A stretch of DNA of 64,000 nt from Pseudomonas putida (GTDB lineage Bacteria > Pseudomonadota > Gammaproteobacteria > Pseudomonadales > Pseudomonadaceae): contig NZ_CP026115.2 of the NCBI RefSeq assembly GCF_009883635.2, positions 3,968,001 through 4,032,000 of the forward strand. The letters are read 5' to 3'. Shown in pieces: positions 26,397 through 35,983 of the stretch (the stretch's first letter is position 1; each line of letters starts with the position of its first letter). A model generated the notes under the pieces. That model did not search any database. It was given only the letters and a program-made list of their open reading frames with translations, and had not been told where the DNA came from. A program made the position numbers and the translations under genes.

Positions 26397-27884
26397 ATGG
26401 CAGTGGATCTGACCAGCATTCTGCTGGGCTTGGTGGCAGGGGCCTTGCCTTGCCTGGGTTGGGTCATGCAGGTGCAGCGCCGTCAGGGCGCACGCCAGGG
26501 CGAGCAGGCCCTGCTCGAAGAGCGCCTGAGCAGTGCGCAACTGGCTCAGGCCGGCCTGCAGGCGCAACTGGATGCCAGCCGCGACGAGATCAGCGACCTC
26601 AGCGAAGCCAATACCGTCAAGCAGACCCAACTGGCCGCCCAGGGCCGTGAACTGGAGCTGCTGCAGATCGACCGCGACAACGCCCGCGATGCCGCCCACG
26701 CCTGGCACCTCGAACGCGCCACTCGCGAAGCCGAGCTGCGCCGCCTGGAGGCCCAGAGCGCGCGCCTGGAGGCCGAGCTGCGCGAACAGCAGGACAGCCA
26801 CCAGCAGCGCCTGGAAGACCTCCAGGAGGCCCGTGACACCCTGCGTGCCCAGTTCGCCGACCTGGCCACGAAGATCTTCGACGAGCGCGAGCAACGTTTC
26901 GCCCAGACCAGCCAGCAGCACCTGGGCCAGTTGCTCGACCCGCTCAAGGAGCGCATCCAGGCGTTCGAAAAACGCGTCGAGGAAAGCTACCAGCAGGAAG
27001 CCCGCGAGCGCTTCTCGCTGGGCAAGGAGCTGGAGCGCCTGCAGCAACTCAACCTGCGCCTGTCCGACGAAGCCACCAACCTCACCCAGGCACTCAAGGG
27101 GCAGAAAACCCAGGGCAACTGGGGCGAGCTGATCCTCGAACGGGTGCTGGAGCATGCCGGCCTGGAGAAAGGTCGCGAATACCAGACCCAGGTCAGCCTG
27201 AAGAGCGCCGATGGCGAGCGCTTCCAGCCTGACGTGCTGATCATGCTGCCCGGTGACAAGCAGGTGGTGGTCGATGCCAAGGTCAGCCTCACCGCCTACC
27301 AGCAATTTGTCGGAAGCAACGACGAAGCCGCGCTCAAGCAGCATGTGCAGTCGCTGCGCAATCACGTCAAAGGTCTCTCAAGCAAGGACTACAACCGCCT
27401 CGAAGGCCTGCACAGCCTGGATTTCGTGCTGCTGTTCGTGCCGATCGAGGCGGCCTTCTCGGCAGCCCTGCAGGCCGAGCCCAACCTGTTCCAGGAGGCG
27501 TTCGACCGGCAGATCGTGATCGTCAGCCCGACCACCTTGCTGGCCACCTTGCGGGTCATCGACAGCCTGTGGAAGCAGGAACGCCAGGGCCAGAACGCCC
27601 GTGAGATCGCCGAGCGCGCCGGTTGGCTGTACGACAAGTTCGTGCTGTTCATCCAGGACCTGGACGAACTGGGCAACCGCCTGCAACAGGTCGACAAGGC
27701 CTACGCCGCGGCACGCAACAAGCTGTGCGAAGGTCGCGGCAACCTGGTCAGCCGCAGCGAGCAGCTCAAGCTGCTTGGGGCCCGTGCCAGCAAGAGCCTG
27801 CCGGCCGAGCTGCTGGAACGGGCACTTTCGGACGAAGCAATGGCCGACGAGGCGGTTACTGAACCAGGCTCAGATGGCGATTGA
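26397..27884 (+). CDS. rmuC: DNA recombination protein RmuC
   Basis: A 495-residue protein with an N-terminal membrane anchor (SILLGLVAGALPCLGWVMQV), a long coiled coil (about 30-250, heavily Glu/Gln/Leu/Arg) and the C-terminal RmuC nuclease-like domain with GNWGELILERVLEHAGL, PDVLIMLPGDKQVVVDAKVS and the LDFVLLFVPIEAAF segment. RmuC limits sequence inversions at short inverted repeats. The start is ATG 26397 after GGGG. The last 29 bases overlap the 3' end of the convergent kinase gene. Confidence 0.92.
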   Translation: MAVDLTSILLGLVAGALPCLGWVMQVQRRQGARQGEQALLEERLSSAQLAQAGLQAQLDASRDEISDLSEANTVKQTQLAAQGRELELLQIDRDNARDAAHAWHLERATREAELRRLEAQSARLEAELREQQDSHQQRLEDLQEARDTLRAQFADLATKIFDEREQRFAQTSQQHLGQLLDPLKERIQAFEKRVEESYQQEARERFSLGKELERLQQLNLRLSDEATNLTQALKGQKTQGNWGELILERVLEHAGLEKGREYQTQVSLKSADGERFQPDVLIMLPGDKQVVVDAKVSLTAYQQFVGSNDEAALKQHVQSLRNHVKGLSSKDYNRLEGLHSLDFVLLFVPIEAAFSAALQAEPNLFQEAFDRQIVIVSPTTLLATLRVIDSLWKQERQGQNAREIAERAGWLYDKFVLFIQDLDELGNRLQQVDKAYAAARNKLCEGRGNLVSRSEQLKLLGARASKSLPAELLERALSDEAMADEAVTEPGSDGD

Positions 27885-30800
27885 GCAGGGCGCGCAAGGC
27901 CGCCGGTTTCACTGGTTTGGCCAGGTAGTCCAGGCCTGCGGCATGCACGGTGGCCAAGGTTTCCTTGCTGCCGTCGGCGCTGATCACCACGCCGGGCACC
28001 GGCTCGCCCAGGCGCGCACGTAACCAGCCCATCAGCCCGGTGCCGGTTTCGCCGTCATCCAGGTGGAAGTCCACCAGCGCCAGGTGCGGGCGCATACCCT
28101 TGGCCAGCAGCGCTTCGCATTCGGCGCGGTTGCGGGCGGTCCACACCTGGCAGCCCCAGCGGCTGAGCAGGCTGTTCATGCCGATCAGGATGCTGTCTTC
28201 GTTGTCGACGCACAGTACCTGCAAGCCGGCCAGCGGCTGGCTCGCGGCTTCCACCGGGGCGCTCGGCGCTGCCGCGGCCTGGTGGGCTATCGGTACATTG
28301 ACGCGGAACACCGTGCCCTTGCCGGGCCAGGAGCGGACCTCCAGCCTGTGGCCAAGCACCCGGCACAGGCCATCGGCAATCGCCAGGCCCAGGCCCAGGC
28401 CTTTTTCGGCGCGGGTCTGGTGGCTGTCCAGGCGCTTGAACTCCTGGAATATCACCTGCAGCTTGTCGTCGGCAATGCCCGGGCCACGGTCCCACACCTC
28501 CAGCCACAGCTGCTCGCCCTGGCGGCGTACCCCCAGCAGGATCGGGCTCTTGCCGTAGCGCAGGGCATTGGTAAGGAAGTTCTGCAGCACCCGGCGCAGC
28601 AGTTTCATGTCGCTGTCGACCCGCAGGCGGCTGCCGCGCAGGCGGAACTCCAGGCCCTTTTCGGCCGCCAGCACCTTGAACTCGGCGCCGAGGGTGTCGA
28701 ACAGTTCGTTGAGGGCGAAGGGTTTGGCGTCGGGGGTGATCTTGCCGTTTTCCAGGCGCGAGATGTCCAGCAGGTCGCTGATCAGCTCCTCGGCCGAGCG
28801 CAGCGAACTGTCCATGTGCTGCACCAACTTCTGGGCCTCTTCGTTCATGCCTTCGGCCTGCTGCGACAGGGCGGCGGAGAACAGCCGCGCAGCGTTCAGC
28901 GGCTGCATCAGGTCGTGGCTGACTGCAGCCAGGAAGCGGGTCTTGGACTTGCTCACCGCTTCGGCCTGGCTCTTGGCTTCCGACAGCGCCTGGTTGAGTT
29001 GCGACAGCTCGTGAGTCCGTTCGGCCACGCGCTGCTCCAGGCCTTCGTTGGCGTCGCGCAGCGCCTGTTCGGCCTCGCGGAACGGGGTGATGTCGGTGAA
29101 GCTCATGACAAAGCCGCCACCGGGCATCGGGTTACCGATCAGCTCGATCACCCGGCCGTTGGGGAACAGCCGCTCGGAGGAATGGGCACGGCCCTGACGC
29201 ATCCAGTGCAGGCGCCGCGCCACGTGGACTTGCGCCTCGCCAGGGCCGCACAGGCCGCGCTCGGCGTTGTAGCGGATGATGTCGGCGATCGGGCGGCCGA
29301 CGCTGATCAGCCCGTCGGGGTAGTTGAACAGCTCCAGGTAACGGCGGTTCCAGGCCACCAGGTGCAGGTTCTGGTCGACCACGCTGATGCCCTGGTTGAT
29401 GTTCTCGATGGCGCCCTGCAGCAAGGCCCGGTTGAACTGCAGCACCTCGCTGGCTTCGTCGGCGATGCGCACCACGTCCTCGAGCTGCATGTCGCGGCCC
29501 TCGATGGCGGCCTTGACCACGGCGCGGGTCGAGGAGCTGCCGAGCACACCGGCGAGCAGGCGTTCGGTGTGCTCGATCCAGTCGCCGTCGGCGTTCTGGT
29601 TGGGGTTGAAACCCTTGCCCTGGCGGTAGGCGAAACGGATGAAGCTCTGCCGCGCGCGTTCCTCGCCGACAAAGCGCGATGCCAGATTGAGCAAGTCATC
29701 GATCTGCACCGCCAGCAGCGGTTTGCTGCTGGGCCGGGCGCTGGTCTGCTGGCCGATGAAGCGACCCGCCTGCCAGTGTTCCGAGACGCGGGTGCGTGAC
29801 AGCATCGACACCCACACGAACAGGGTGAAGTTGCCCGCCAGCGACAGCACCACGCCTTGGGTCAAGGGGCTGATCGGCAGGTCGAGCGGGTTGCCATGCA
29901 GCCAGGCCAGGCCCGGGAACAGCCCCAACGACAGGCCCAGGCTATGGGCGATGATCGGCAGCACCAGGGTGTAGAACCACAGGAAGATGCCCGCCGCCAG
30001 GCCGGCAAACACGCCACGGCGGTTGGCCTGCTTCCAGTACAGCGCGCCGAGCATGGCCGGGGTCAGCTGGGTGACGGCGGCGAAGGCAATCTGGCCGATG
30101 GTGGCCAGGCTCGCGGTGGAGCCGAGCAGGCGGTAGCTGACATAGGCCAGCAGCAGGATCACCACGATGGTCACCCGGCGCACCGACAGCATCCAGTGGC
30201 GGAACGCCTCGAACGGCCGCTCGGCGTTGTTGCGGCGCAGCAACCAGGGCAGCAGCATGTCGTTGGAGACCATGGTCGACAGCGCCACGGCCTCGACGAT
30301 GACCATGCCGGTGGCGGCCGAAGCACCACCGATGAAGGCCAGCAGGGCCAGGCTCGGGTGCGCTTCGGCCAGTGGCAGGCTGATGACGAAGGAATCGGAG
30401 ATCACCGTGCCCGGCAGCAGCATCTGCCCAGCCAGGGCGATCGGCACCACGAACAGCGCGGCCAGGGCCAGGTACAGTGGGAACACCCAGCGCGCCAGGC
30501 GCATGTCCTGGGGTTCGATGTTCTCTACCACGGTGACGTGGAACTGCCGTGGCAGGCAGATGATCGCCATCATCGCCACGGCGGTCTGTACCACCATCGA
30601 CGGCCAGTTGATGGTTTCCTGCCAGTAGCTGTCCAGCTGCACCGACTGGCGCGCCTGGGTCAGCAGGTCGTCGAAGCCGTCGTACAGGTTGAACACCACG
30701 AACACGCCCACGGCGAGGAATGCCAGCAGCTTGATCAGCGACTCGAAGGCAATCGCCAGGACCATGCCGCGGTGGTGCTCGGTGACGTCCAGGCTGCGTG

Positions 30801-31332
30801 TGCCGAAGACGATGGCGAACAGCGCCAGCACCAGCGACACCACCAGCGCGGTGTCCTGCACGCGGGTGCCGGTGGCGTCGGCGTTGGCGCCGATCAGCAG
30901 GTTGACGCCGAGCACGATGCCCTTGAGCTGCAGGGCAATGTAGGGCAGCACGCCGACCAGGCAGATCAGCGCTACCACCACCGCCAGGGACTGCGACTTG
31001 CCGTAGCGGGCGGCGATGAAGTCGGCGATCGAGGTGATGTTCTGCTGCTTGCTGATCAGCACCATCTTCTGCAGCACCCACGGCGCGAAGATCAGCAGCA
31101 GGATCGGGCCGAGGTAGATCGGCAGGAACGCCCAGAGCTGTTCGGCCGCCTGGCCGACCGCGCCGAAGAACGTCCAGCTGGTGCAGTACACCGCCAGCGA
31201 CAGGCTGTACACCCACGCACGCAGGCGCGGCGGCAACGGTGTGCTGCGGCGGTCGCCGTAGAAGGCGATGGCGAACATGATGGCCATATAGGCCAGGGCG
31301 ACCACGGCGATCAGCCCGCTGGACAACGACAT
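27856..31332 (-). CDS. mxtR: sodium:solute symporter / hybrid sensor histidine kinase (MxtR/CrbS type)
   Basis: An 1158-residue membrane kinase. Residues about 1-500 are a sodium:solute symporter family unit with about thirteen helices, followed by a linker domain, a PAS domain (about 630-740), a coiled coil, a HisKA domain with His806 in VSHDLMQPLN, an ATPase domain (about 910-1020) and a C-terminal receiver with Asp1088 in LVDFHLDD. This is the architecture of CrbS/MxtR, which with the response regulator ErdR/CrbR controls acetate use (acs) in Pseudomonas and Vibrio; CbrA is the nearest alternative but it lacks a receiver. The cognate regulator gene is not in the window. A GGAG ribosome site precedes the start. 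Confidence 0.85.
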   Translation of the reverse strand: MSLSSGLIAVVALAYMAIMFAIAFYGDRRSTPLPPRLRAWVYSLSLAVYCTSWTFFGAVGQAAEQLWAFLPIYLGPILLLIFAPWVLQKMVLISKQQNITSIADFIAARYGKSQSLAVVVALICLVGVLPYIALQLKGIVLGVNLLIGANADATGTRVQDTALVVSLVLALFAIVFGTRSLDVTEHHRGMVLAIAFESLIKLLAFLAVGVFVVFNLYDGFDDLLTQARQSVQLDSYWQETINWPSMVVQTAVAMMAIICLPRQFHVTVVENIEPQDMRLARWVFPLYLALAALFVVPIALAGQMLLPGTVISDSFVISLPLAEAHPSLALLAFIGGASAATGMVIVEAVALSTMVSNDMLLPWLLRRNNAERPFEAFRHWMLSVRRVTIVVILLLAYVSYRLLGSTASLATIGQIAFAAVTQLTPAMLGALYWKQANRRGVFAGLAAGIFLWFYTLVLPIIAHSLGLSLGLFPGLAWLHGNPLDLPISPLTQGVVLSLAGNFTLFVWVSMLSRTRVSEHWQAGRFIGQQTSARPSSKPLLAVQIDDLLNLASRFVGEERARQSFIRFAYRQGKGFNPNQNADGDWIEHTERLLAGVLGSSSTRAVVKAAIEGRDMQLEDVVRIADEASEVLQFNRALLQGAIENINQGISVVDQNLHLVAWNRRYLELFNYPDGLISVGRPIADIIRYNAERGLCGPGEAQVHVARRLHWMRQGRAHSSERLFPNGRVIELIGNPMPGGGFVMSFTDITPFREAEQALRDANEGLEQRVAERTHELSQLNQALSEAKSQAEAVSKSKTRFLAAVSHDLMQPLNAARLFSAALSQQAEGMNEEAQKLVQHMDSSLRSAEELISDLLDISRLENGKITPDAKPFALNELFDTLGAEFKVLAAEKGLEFRLRGSRLRVDSDMKLLRRVLQNFLTNALRYGKSPILLGVRRQGEQLWLEVWDRGPGIADDKLQVIFQEFKRLDSHQTRAEKGLGLGLAIADGLCRVLGHRLEVRSWPGKGTVFRVNVPIAHQAAAAPSAPVEAASQPLAGLQVLCVDNEDSILIGMNSLLSRWGCQVWTARNRAECEALLAKGMRPHLALVDFHLDDGETGTGLMGWLRARLGEPVPGVVISADGSKETLATVHAAGLDYLAKPVKPAALRALLNRHLSLVQ

Positions 31333-31483
31333 GAAAACTCCGGAGCAAAAAAAGATAACGCGGTCCCGATCAATCAGTCTGGCACGCGTGCGACGGTTCG
31401 TCAGCGCCGACGATGGTCGCAGCGGCGAGTCGTCGCAGGCTCATCGTTCAGGTATTGCGCGTGCCCCAGAGCCAATGCAATAC

Positions 31484-31516
31484 CTGTAGGAGCGGGCTTG
31501 TCCCGCGAAGAGGCCA
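31484..31516. repeat. REP element
   Basis: TGTAGGAGCGGGCTTG then TCCCGCGAAGAGGCC, one copy of the Pseudomonas REP family, lying between the kinase and MFS genes. The two halves can form a short stem through GCGGG/CCCGC. Confidence 0.85.
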
Positions 31517-31528
31517 GTGCCGACAGCA

Positions 31529-32707
31529 TCAATTCCGACGGGTACCCAGCCAGTAGAACACCCCAGCCAGTATCACCGACATCACCAGCAGGTAGAAGAT
31601 CACCCCCGGCCACCATCGCCCCAGGGCAAACCCCACCAGCACCGGCCCCAGCGCTGCCCCGAGGTTGGACAGGTTTTGCGCCCCGTAATACACCCCGCGC
31701 AGGTGCTCCGGTGCAATCAGGTCGATGAACATGTACTCGGCAGGGATGACGATGATCTCGCCCAGGGTGAACACAAGCATCGCCAGGCACCAGGCCACCA
31801 TCGACCCTGCCATGGCAAAGCCGAGTAGCCCGGCAATGAACAGCGCCATGCCGGCCAGCAGCCAGGGCATCAGCTGCTGGCGGCCAATGCGCCGACCGAT
31901 CAGGTACTGCAGGGCAATCACCGTGACCGCGTTGGTGGTCACCAGGTAGCCGACCAGCCGCGCCGCCTCGCTGGCGCTGCTGGTCACCACCAGGTATTGC
32001 GACAGATAAGCGGTGAACTGGCCGAACACCACCGCACTCAGTACGCCACCCAAGGTAAAGCACACCAGCCGACGGTCACGCGCCAGGCCCAGCGCCACCT
32101 GGCTGAACCCGGCGCTCTGCTGCACCTGGGCGCTGGCCTGCAGCCCACGGTCGCCGAGCCGCCAGTAGGCCAGGCACATCCCCAGGCCGGTCAGCGCCGA
32201 AGCAATGAAAGGCAGGTGTTCGTCCAGCTCCAGCATGGCCACGCCGAGCAGCGGGCCGACGGCATAACCGACGTTGCTCAGGGTGTACTTGATGGCGAAC
32301 ACCTCGGACCGTTGTTCCACTGGCAGCAGCGCGCAGAAGCCGGCCTTGGCGGCGATGTCGACCACTGCCAGGGCCAGGTTGATCAGCACCAGGCAGGTGA
32401 AGAACAGCCACACCGACCGGCTGGCGATGGCCGCCACGAAGGCGAGGGCGAAGACCAGCGTGCTGGCGCTGACCAGGGTGTGGTTGCGCACGGTGTCGAC
32501 CAGGTGCCCGCCGTAAAGGCTCAGCAGCGAGGCAACGATCAATGCGCCACCGATCAGCAGGCCAATCTGGCCGATCGACAGCTGGAAGTTGTCGGCCAGG
32601 TAAACCACCAGGTAGGGCAGGGTGAGTGCCCGGGCCACGGTGAGGGTGAAGGTGGTGGCCAGCAGCAGGCGGGCACTGGCGGGGTAGCCTTTCAGGGCGG
32701 CGAGCAT
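31529..32707 (-). CDS. MFS transporter (efflux type)
   Basis: A 392-residue, twelve-helix transporter. The start is ATG 32707 with AAGGAC upstream; an upstream frame to 32860 crosses the intergenic region and is rejected. The YGGHLVDTVRNH loop after helix 2 corresponds to the MFS signature. Length and pattern resemble drug-H+ antiporters of the MdtH/YdeE type. It is divergent from the GntR regulator at 32859, which may control it. Substrate unknown. Confidence 0.8.
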   Translation of the reverse strand: MLAALKGYPASARLLLATTFTLTVARALTLPYLVVYLADNFQLSIGQIGLLIGGALIVASLLSLYGGHLVDTVRNHTLVSASTLVFALAFVAAIASRSVWLFFTCLVLINLALAVVDIAAKAGFCALLPVEQRSEVFAIKYTLSNVGYAVGPLLGVAMLELDEHLPFIASALTGLGMCLAYWRLGDRGLQASAQVQQSAGFSQVALGLARDRRLVCFTLGGVLSAVVFGQFTAYLSQYLVVTSSASEAARLVGYLVTTNAVTVIALQYLIGRRIGRQQLMPWLLAGMALFIAGLLGFAMAGSMVAWCLAMLVFTLGEIIVIPAEYMFIDLIAPEHLRGVYYGAQNLSNLGAALGPVLVGFALGRWWPGVIFYLLVMSVILAGVFYWLGTRRN

Positions 32708-32821
32708 TACCACGTCCTTGTTGTGGGTTTTTGCGATGCTTGAGGATAAGTGAGGCCGGCATCGGCGACCAGCGGAGGATTGACAGCCCTCACCCCGCAG
32801 GGGAATACTCTCGGGAGAATT

Positions 32822-32840
32822 CATATATATGTTTACATAA
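32822..32840. promoter_or_regulatory. A/T-rich palindromic site in the MFS/GntR intergenic region
   Basis: The perfect palindrome CATATATATG (32822-32831) is followed by the near-palindrome ATGTTTACAT. It lies about 20 bases before the gntR start, a plausible operator or -10 region. Confidence 0.35.
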
Positions 32841-32858
32841 CAAGACGAGAGCCGACCC

Positions 32859-33590
32859 ATGCACCCACTCTCCGGTGATGCTCGACTGCCACGCTACCAA
32901 CAGCTGCGCGATCACCTGATCGAGCAGATCGCCAACAACCGCTGGCGCCCGGGCGAGGCCATTCCCACCGAAGCCGCCCTGGCCACCGAGTTCGACATGT
33001 CCGTCGGCACGGTGCGCAAGGCTGTGGACGTGCTGGTCGCCGAAGGCGTGCTGGAGCGTCAGCAGGGCCGCGGCACGTTCATCCGTCGCCCGCAGTTTCA
33101 GTCTTCGCTGTTCCGCTTCTTCCGCTTTGAAAGCGCCACCGGCGAGCGACTGATGCCGGAAAGCCGCATTCTCTCGATCGAGCCGGTACCGGCACCGTCG
33201 GCCGTTGCCGAAGCGCTGGGCCTGGCCGCCGAGGCCGAGGTCATTCGCATTGTCCGTACCCGTCTGCTCGGCGCCCAGCCGGTGCTCGCCGAGGAAATCT
33301 GGCTGCCGCGCCAGACCTTCCAGCCGCTGCTCGACGTCGAGCTGGACAGCAAAGGCCCGCTGCTCTACCCGATCTACGAGGAGCTTTGCGGCCAGGTGGT
33401 CGCCTACGCCGAAGAGACCCTGACCGCCGAAGCTGTCGATGCAGCCCATGGTCGCTTGCTGCAACTGCCGGCCGACAGCCCGGTGGTGGTGATCGAGCGC
33501 CTGGCCCGCGACTACGCCGGCAAACCGCTGGAATGGCGCCGCTCGCGCGGTCACGCGCAGCATTTCCGCTACCGCGTCGACATTCGCTGA
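32859..33590 (+). CDS. GntR family regulator (HutC subfamily)
   Basis: A 243-residue regulator with an N-terminal winged helix (LRDHLIEQIANNRWRPGEAI, MSVGTVRKAVDVLVAEGVLERQQGRGTF) and a C-terminal UTRA ligand domain (about 90-240). HutC-type regulators bind small carboxylic acids or sugars. It precedes an MFS transporter and an amidohydrolase on the same strand and is the likely regulator of that catabolic set. Confidence 0.88.
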   Translation: MHPLSGDARLPRYQQLRDHLIEQIANNRWRPGEAIPTEAALATEFDMSVGTVRKAVDVLVAEGVLERQQGRGTFIRRPQFQSSLFRFFRFESATGERLMPESRILSIEPVPAPSAVAEALGLAAEAEVIRIVRTRLLGAQPVLAEEIWLPRQTFQPLLDVELDSKGPLLYPIYEELCGQVVAYAEETLTAEAVDAAHGRLLQLPADSPVVVIERLARDYAGKPLEWRRSRGHAQHFRYRVDIR

Positions 33591-33730
33591 GCCGTTAAAC
33601 CGGCCGCTTTGCCCGTTACCCGTCTGCGCCGTTCTGCCACGGCGCAGTGGCTTCGCCTGCCCGGTCGTCAGCGTGCCTAGAGCTTCGGCACGCCCGGCCG
33701 TAACACACACGACTAAGAAGGATAACAATC

Positions 33731-35005
33731 ATGTTCAGCTGGTATCGCCAGATTACTTCACGGGAACGCAAGACGTTCTGGGCCTGCTTCGGTGGCTGGT
33801 CGCTCGATGCGCTGGAAGTGCAGATGTTCGGCCTGGCCATCCCCGCGCTGATCGCCGCGTTCTCCCTGACCAAGGGCGATGCCGGCCTGATCAGCGGCCT
33901 GACCCTGGTCACCTCGGCAATTGGCGGTTGGCTCGGCGGCACCCTGTCGGACCGCTATGGCCGGGTGCGGACCCTGCAGTGGATGATCCTCTGGTTCTCC
34001 TTCTTCACCTTCCTCTCGGCGTTCGTCACCGGCTTCTACCCGCTGCTGTTCGTCAAGGCCATGCAGGGCTTCGGCATCGGTGGCGAATGGGCGGCTGGCG
34101 CGGTGCTGATGGCCGAGACCATCAACCCGAAATACCGCGGCAAGGTCATGGGCACCGTGCAGAGCGCCTGGGCCGTGGGCTGGGGCCTGGCAGTGGGCCT
34201 GTTCACCCTGATCTATTCGCTGGTGCCGGCTGAGTACGCCTGGCGAGTGATGTTCTTTGTCGGCCTGCTGCCGTCGCTGCTGATCATCTGGGTGCGCCGC
34301 AACGTGCCGGAGCCAGACAGCTTCCAGCGCCTGCAAAAGGACAAGGCCATTCCCGGCAGCTTCTTCAAGTCCATGTCCGGCATCTTCCGCCCGGAACTGC
34401 TGCGCGTGACCCTGCTCGGCGGCCTGCTGGGCCTGGGCGCCCACGGGGGTTACCACGCGGTGATGACCTGGCTGCCGACCTTCCTCAAGACCGAACGCAA
34501 CCTGTCGGTCCTGAACTCCGGTGGCTACCTGGCGGTGATCATCTTCGCCTTCTGGTGCGGTTGCGTAGCCAGCGGCCTGCTGATCGACCGCATCGGCCGT
34601 CGCAAGAACATCCTGCTGTTCGCGCTGTGCTGCGTCCTCACCGTGCAGGCCTATGTGTTCTTCCCGCTGACCAATACCCAGATGCTCTTCCTTGGCTTCC
34701 CGCTGGGCTTCTTCGCCGCCGGCATCCCGGCCAGCCTGGGGGCGTTCTTCAACGAGCTGTACCCGGCCGACGTGCGCGGTGCCGGGGTCGGCTTCTGCTA
34801 CAACTTCGGCCGCGTGCTGTCGGCGGTGTTCCCGTTCCTGGTTGGCCACATGAGCGAATCCATGTCGCTGGGTAGCGCGATCGGTATCGATGCCGGCATC
34901 GCCTACGGCGTGGCCATGCTCGCCGCGCTGTGCCTGCCGGAAACCCGTGGCCGTAACCTCGAGGCCACCCCAGCGCCGGCAATGGCTGGCGCTGTCGCCA
35001 AGTAA
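33731..35005 (+). CDS. MFS transporter, aromatic/organic acid:H+ symporter type
   Basis: A 424-residue twelve-helix carrier. The GGTLSDRYGRVRTL loop after helix 2 and LLIDRIGRRKNIL after helix 8 are MFS signatures, and the GIGGEWAAGAVLMAE motif in helix 4 matches acid/H+ symporters of the ShiA/PcaK/sialate type. It has an AAGGA ribosome site. Position between the GntR regulator and an amidohydrolase points to uptake of an organic acid degraded by the next gene. Confidence 0.85.
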   Translation: MFSWYRQITSRERKTFWACFGGWSLDALEVQMFGLAIPALIAAFSLTKGDAGLISGLTLVTSAIGGWLGGTLSDRYGRVRTLQWMILWFSFFTFLSAFVTGFYPLLFVKAMQGFGIGGEWAAGAVLMAETINPKYRGKVMGTVQSAWAVGWGLAVGLFTLIYSLVPAEYAWRVMFFVGLLPSLLIIWVRRNVPEPDSFQRLQKDKAIPGSFFKSMSGIFRPELLRVTLLGGLLGLGAHGGYHAVMTWLPTFLKTERNLSVLNSGGYLAVIIFAFWCGCVASGLLIDRIGRRKNILLFALCCVLTVQAYVFFPLTNTQMLFLGFPLGFFAAGIPASLGAFFNELYPADVRGAGVGFCYNFGRVLSAVFPFLVGHMSESMSLGSAIGIDAGIAYGVAMLAALCLPETRGRNLEATPAPAMAGAVAK

Positions 35006-35020
35006 CCTGACTGTCCTGTG

Positions 35021-35860
35021 ATGACCATGCCCGACGTTCCTGTTTCACACCTGACCGCCATCGACAGCCATGCCCACGTGTTCAGCCGTGGGCTGAACCT
35101 GGCCAGCGAGCGGCGTTACGCGCCCAGCTACGATGCGCCGCTGGGCGATTACCTGGGCCAGTTGCTCGCCCATGGTTTCAGCCACGGTGTGTTGGTGCAG
35201 CCCAGTTTCCTGGGCACCGACAACCGCTACTTGCTCAGCGCCCTGCAAACCGTGCCGGGGCAACTGCGCGGGGTGGTGATGCTTGACCGGGACGTCGAGC
35301 GCGAGACCTTGCAGGAGATGGATCGGCTTGGGGTCAGGGGCGTGCGCCTGAACCTCATGGGCCAGGGCCTCCCAGACCTGACGGGCGCCGAATGGCGGCC
35401 CCTGCTGGAACGCATCGGTGAGCAGGGCTGGCATCTGGAGCTGCACCGCCATGTGGCGGATATTCCTGCGCTGGTGCGGGCGCTCGAGCCTTATGGCCTG
35501 GATATCGTCGTCGATCACTTTGGCCGCCCCGATGCCCGGCTGGGCCTGGGGCAGCCGGGCTTTGCCGAGCTGTTGACGCTGGGCGGCAAGGGCAAGGTGT
35601 GGGTCAAGGTATCGGGTATCTACCGGCTGGAAGGCACGCCGGAGCAGAACCTGGCGTTTGCACGCCAGGCCCTGTGTGCGCTTGAGGCTCACTATGGTGC
35701 AGAGCGGTTGCTGTGGGGCAGTGACTGGCCGCATACCCAGCATGAGTCGGCGGTGAGCTTTACCACGGCGGTCGAGCAGTTCGAGGCCTTGGGCTGCTCG
35801 GCTGAATTGCGCCGGGCGTTGCTGGTGGGTACTGCACGGGCGCTGTTCGGCTTCGAATGA
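35021..35860 (+). CDS. amidohydrolase family metal-dependent hydrolase
   Basis: A protein of about 279 residues of the amidohydrolase-2 family (COG3618; relatives include 2-pyrone-4,6-dicarboxylate lactonase LigI). The metal/catalytic motifs are DSHAHVF near the N-terminus, LHRHV near 145, VDHFGRP near 165 and GSDWPHTQ near 238. The start is uncertain between GTG 35018, ATG 35021 and ATG 35027, and none has a strong ribosome site; coupling to the MFS stop 12 bases earlier is likely. The likely role is lactone or ester ring opening of the compound imported by the MFS protein. Confidence 0.82.
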   Translation: MTMPDVPVSHLTAIDSHAHVFSRGLNLASERRYAPSYDAPLGDYLGQLLAHGFSHGVLVQPSFLGTDNRYLLSALQTVPGQLRGVVMLDRDVERETLQEMDRLGVRGVRLNLMGQGLPDLTGAEWRPLLERIGEQGWHLELHRHVADIPALVRALEPYGLDIVVDHFGRPDARLGLGQPGFAELLTLGGKGKVWVKVSGIYRLEGTPEQNLAFARQALCALEAHYGAERLLWGSDWPHTQHESAVSFTTAVEQFEALGCSAELRRALLVGTARALFGFE

Positions 35861-35870
35861 TCGGGTGCCT

Positions 35871-35978
35871 GTGCCGGCCTCTTCGCGGGGCAAGCCCGCT
35901 CCTACTGGTATTGCGCGTGCCCCAGAGTTAATGCAAAACCTGTAGGAGCGGGTTTGCCCCGCGAAGAGGCCAGCACAG
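35871..35978. repeat. inverted REP pair
   Basis: Two facing copies (about 35871-35908 and 35940-35978) of the element with cores GGCCTCTTCGCGGGGCAAGC and its inverse, separated by about 30 bases. They lie between the convergent amidohydrolase and chemoreceptor genes, so they can form a long hairpin that may end both transcripts. Confidence 0.88.
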
Positions 35979-35983
35979 GAAGA

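Noticed and set aside
29857..31728. A 623-codon plus-strand frame over the symporter-kinase gene
   Set aside because: It is an antisense shadow with Gln/His/Arg-rich low-complexity content.
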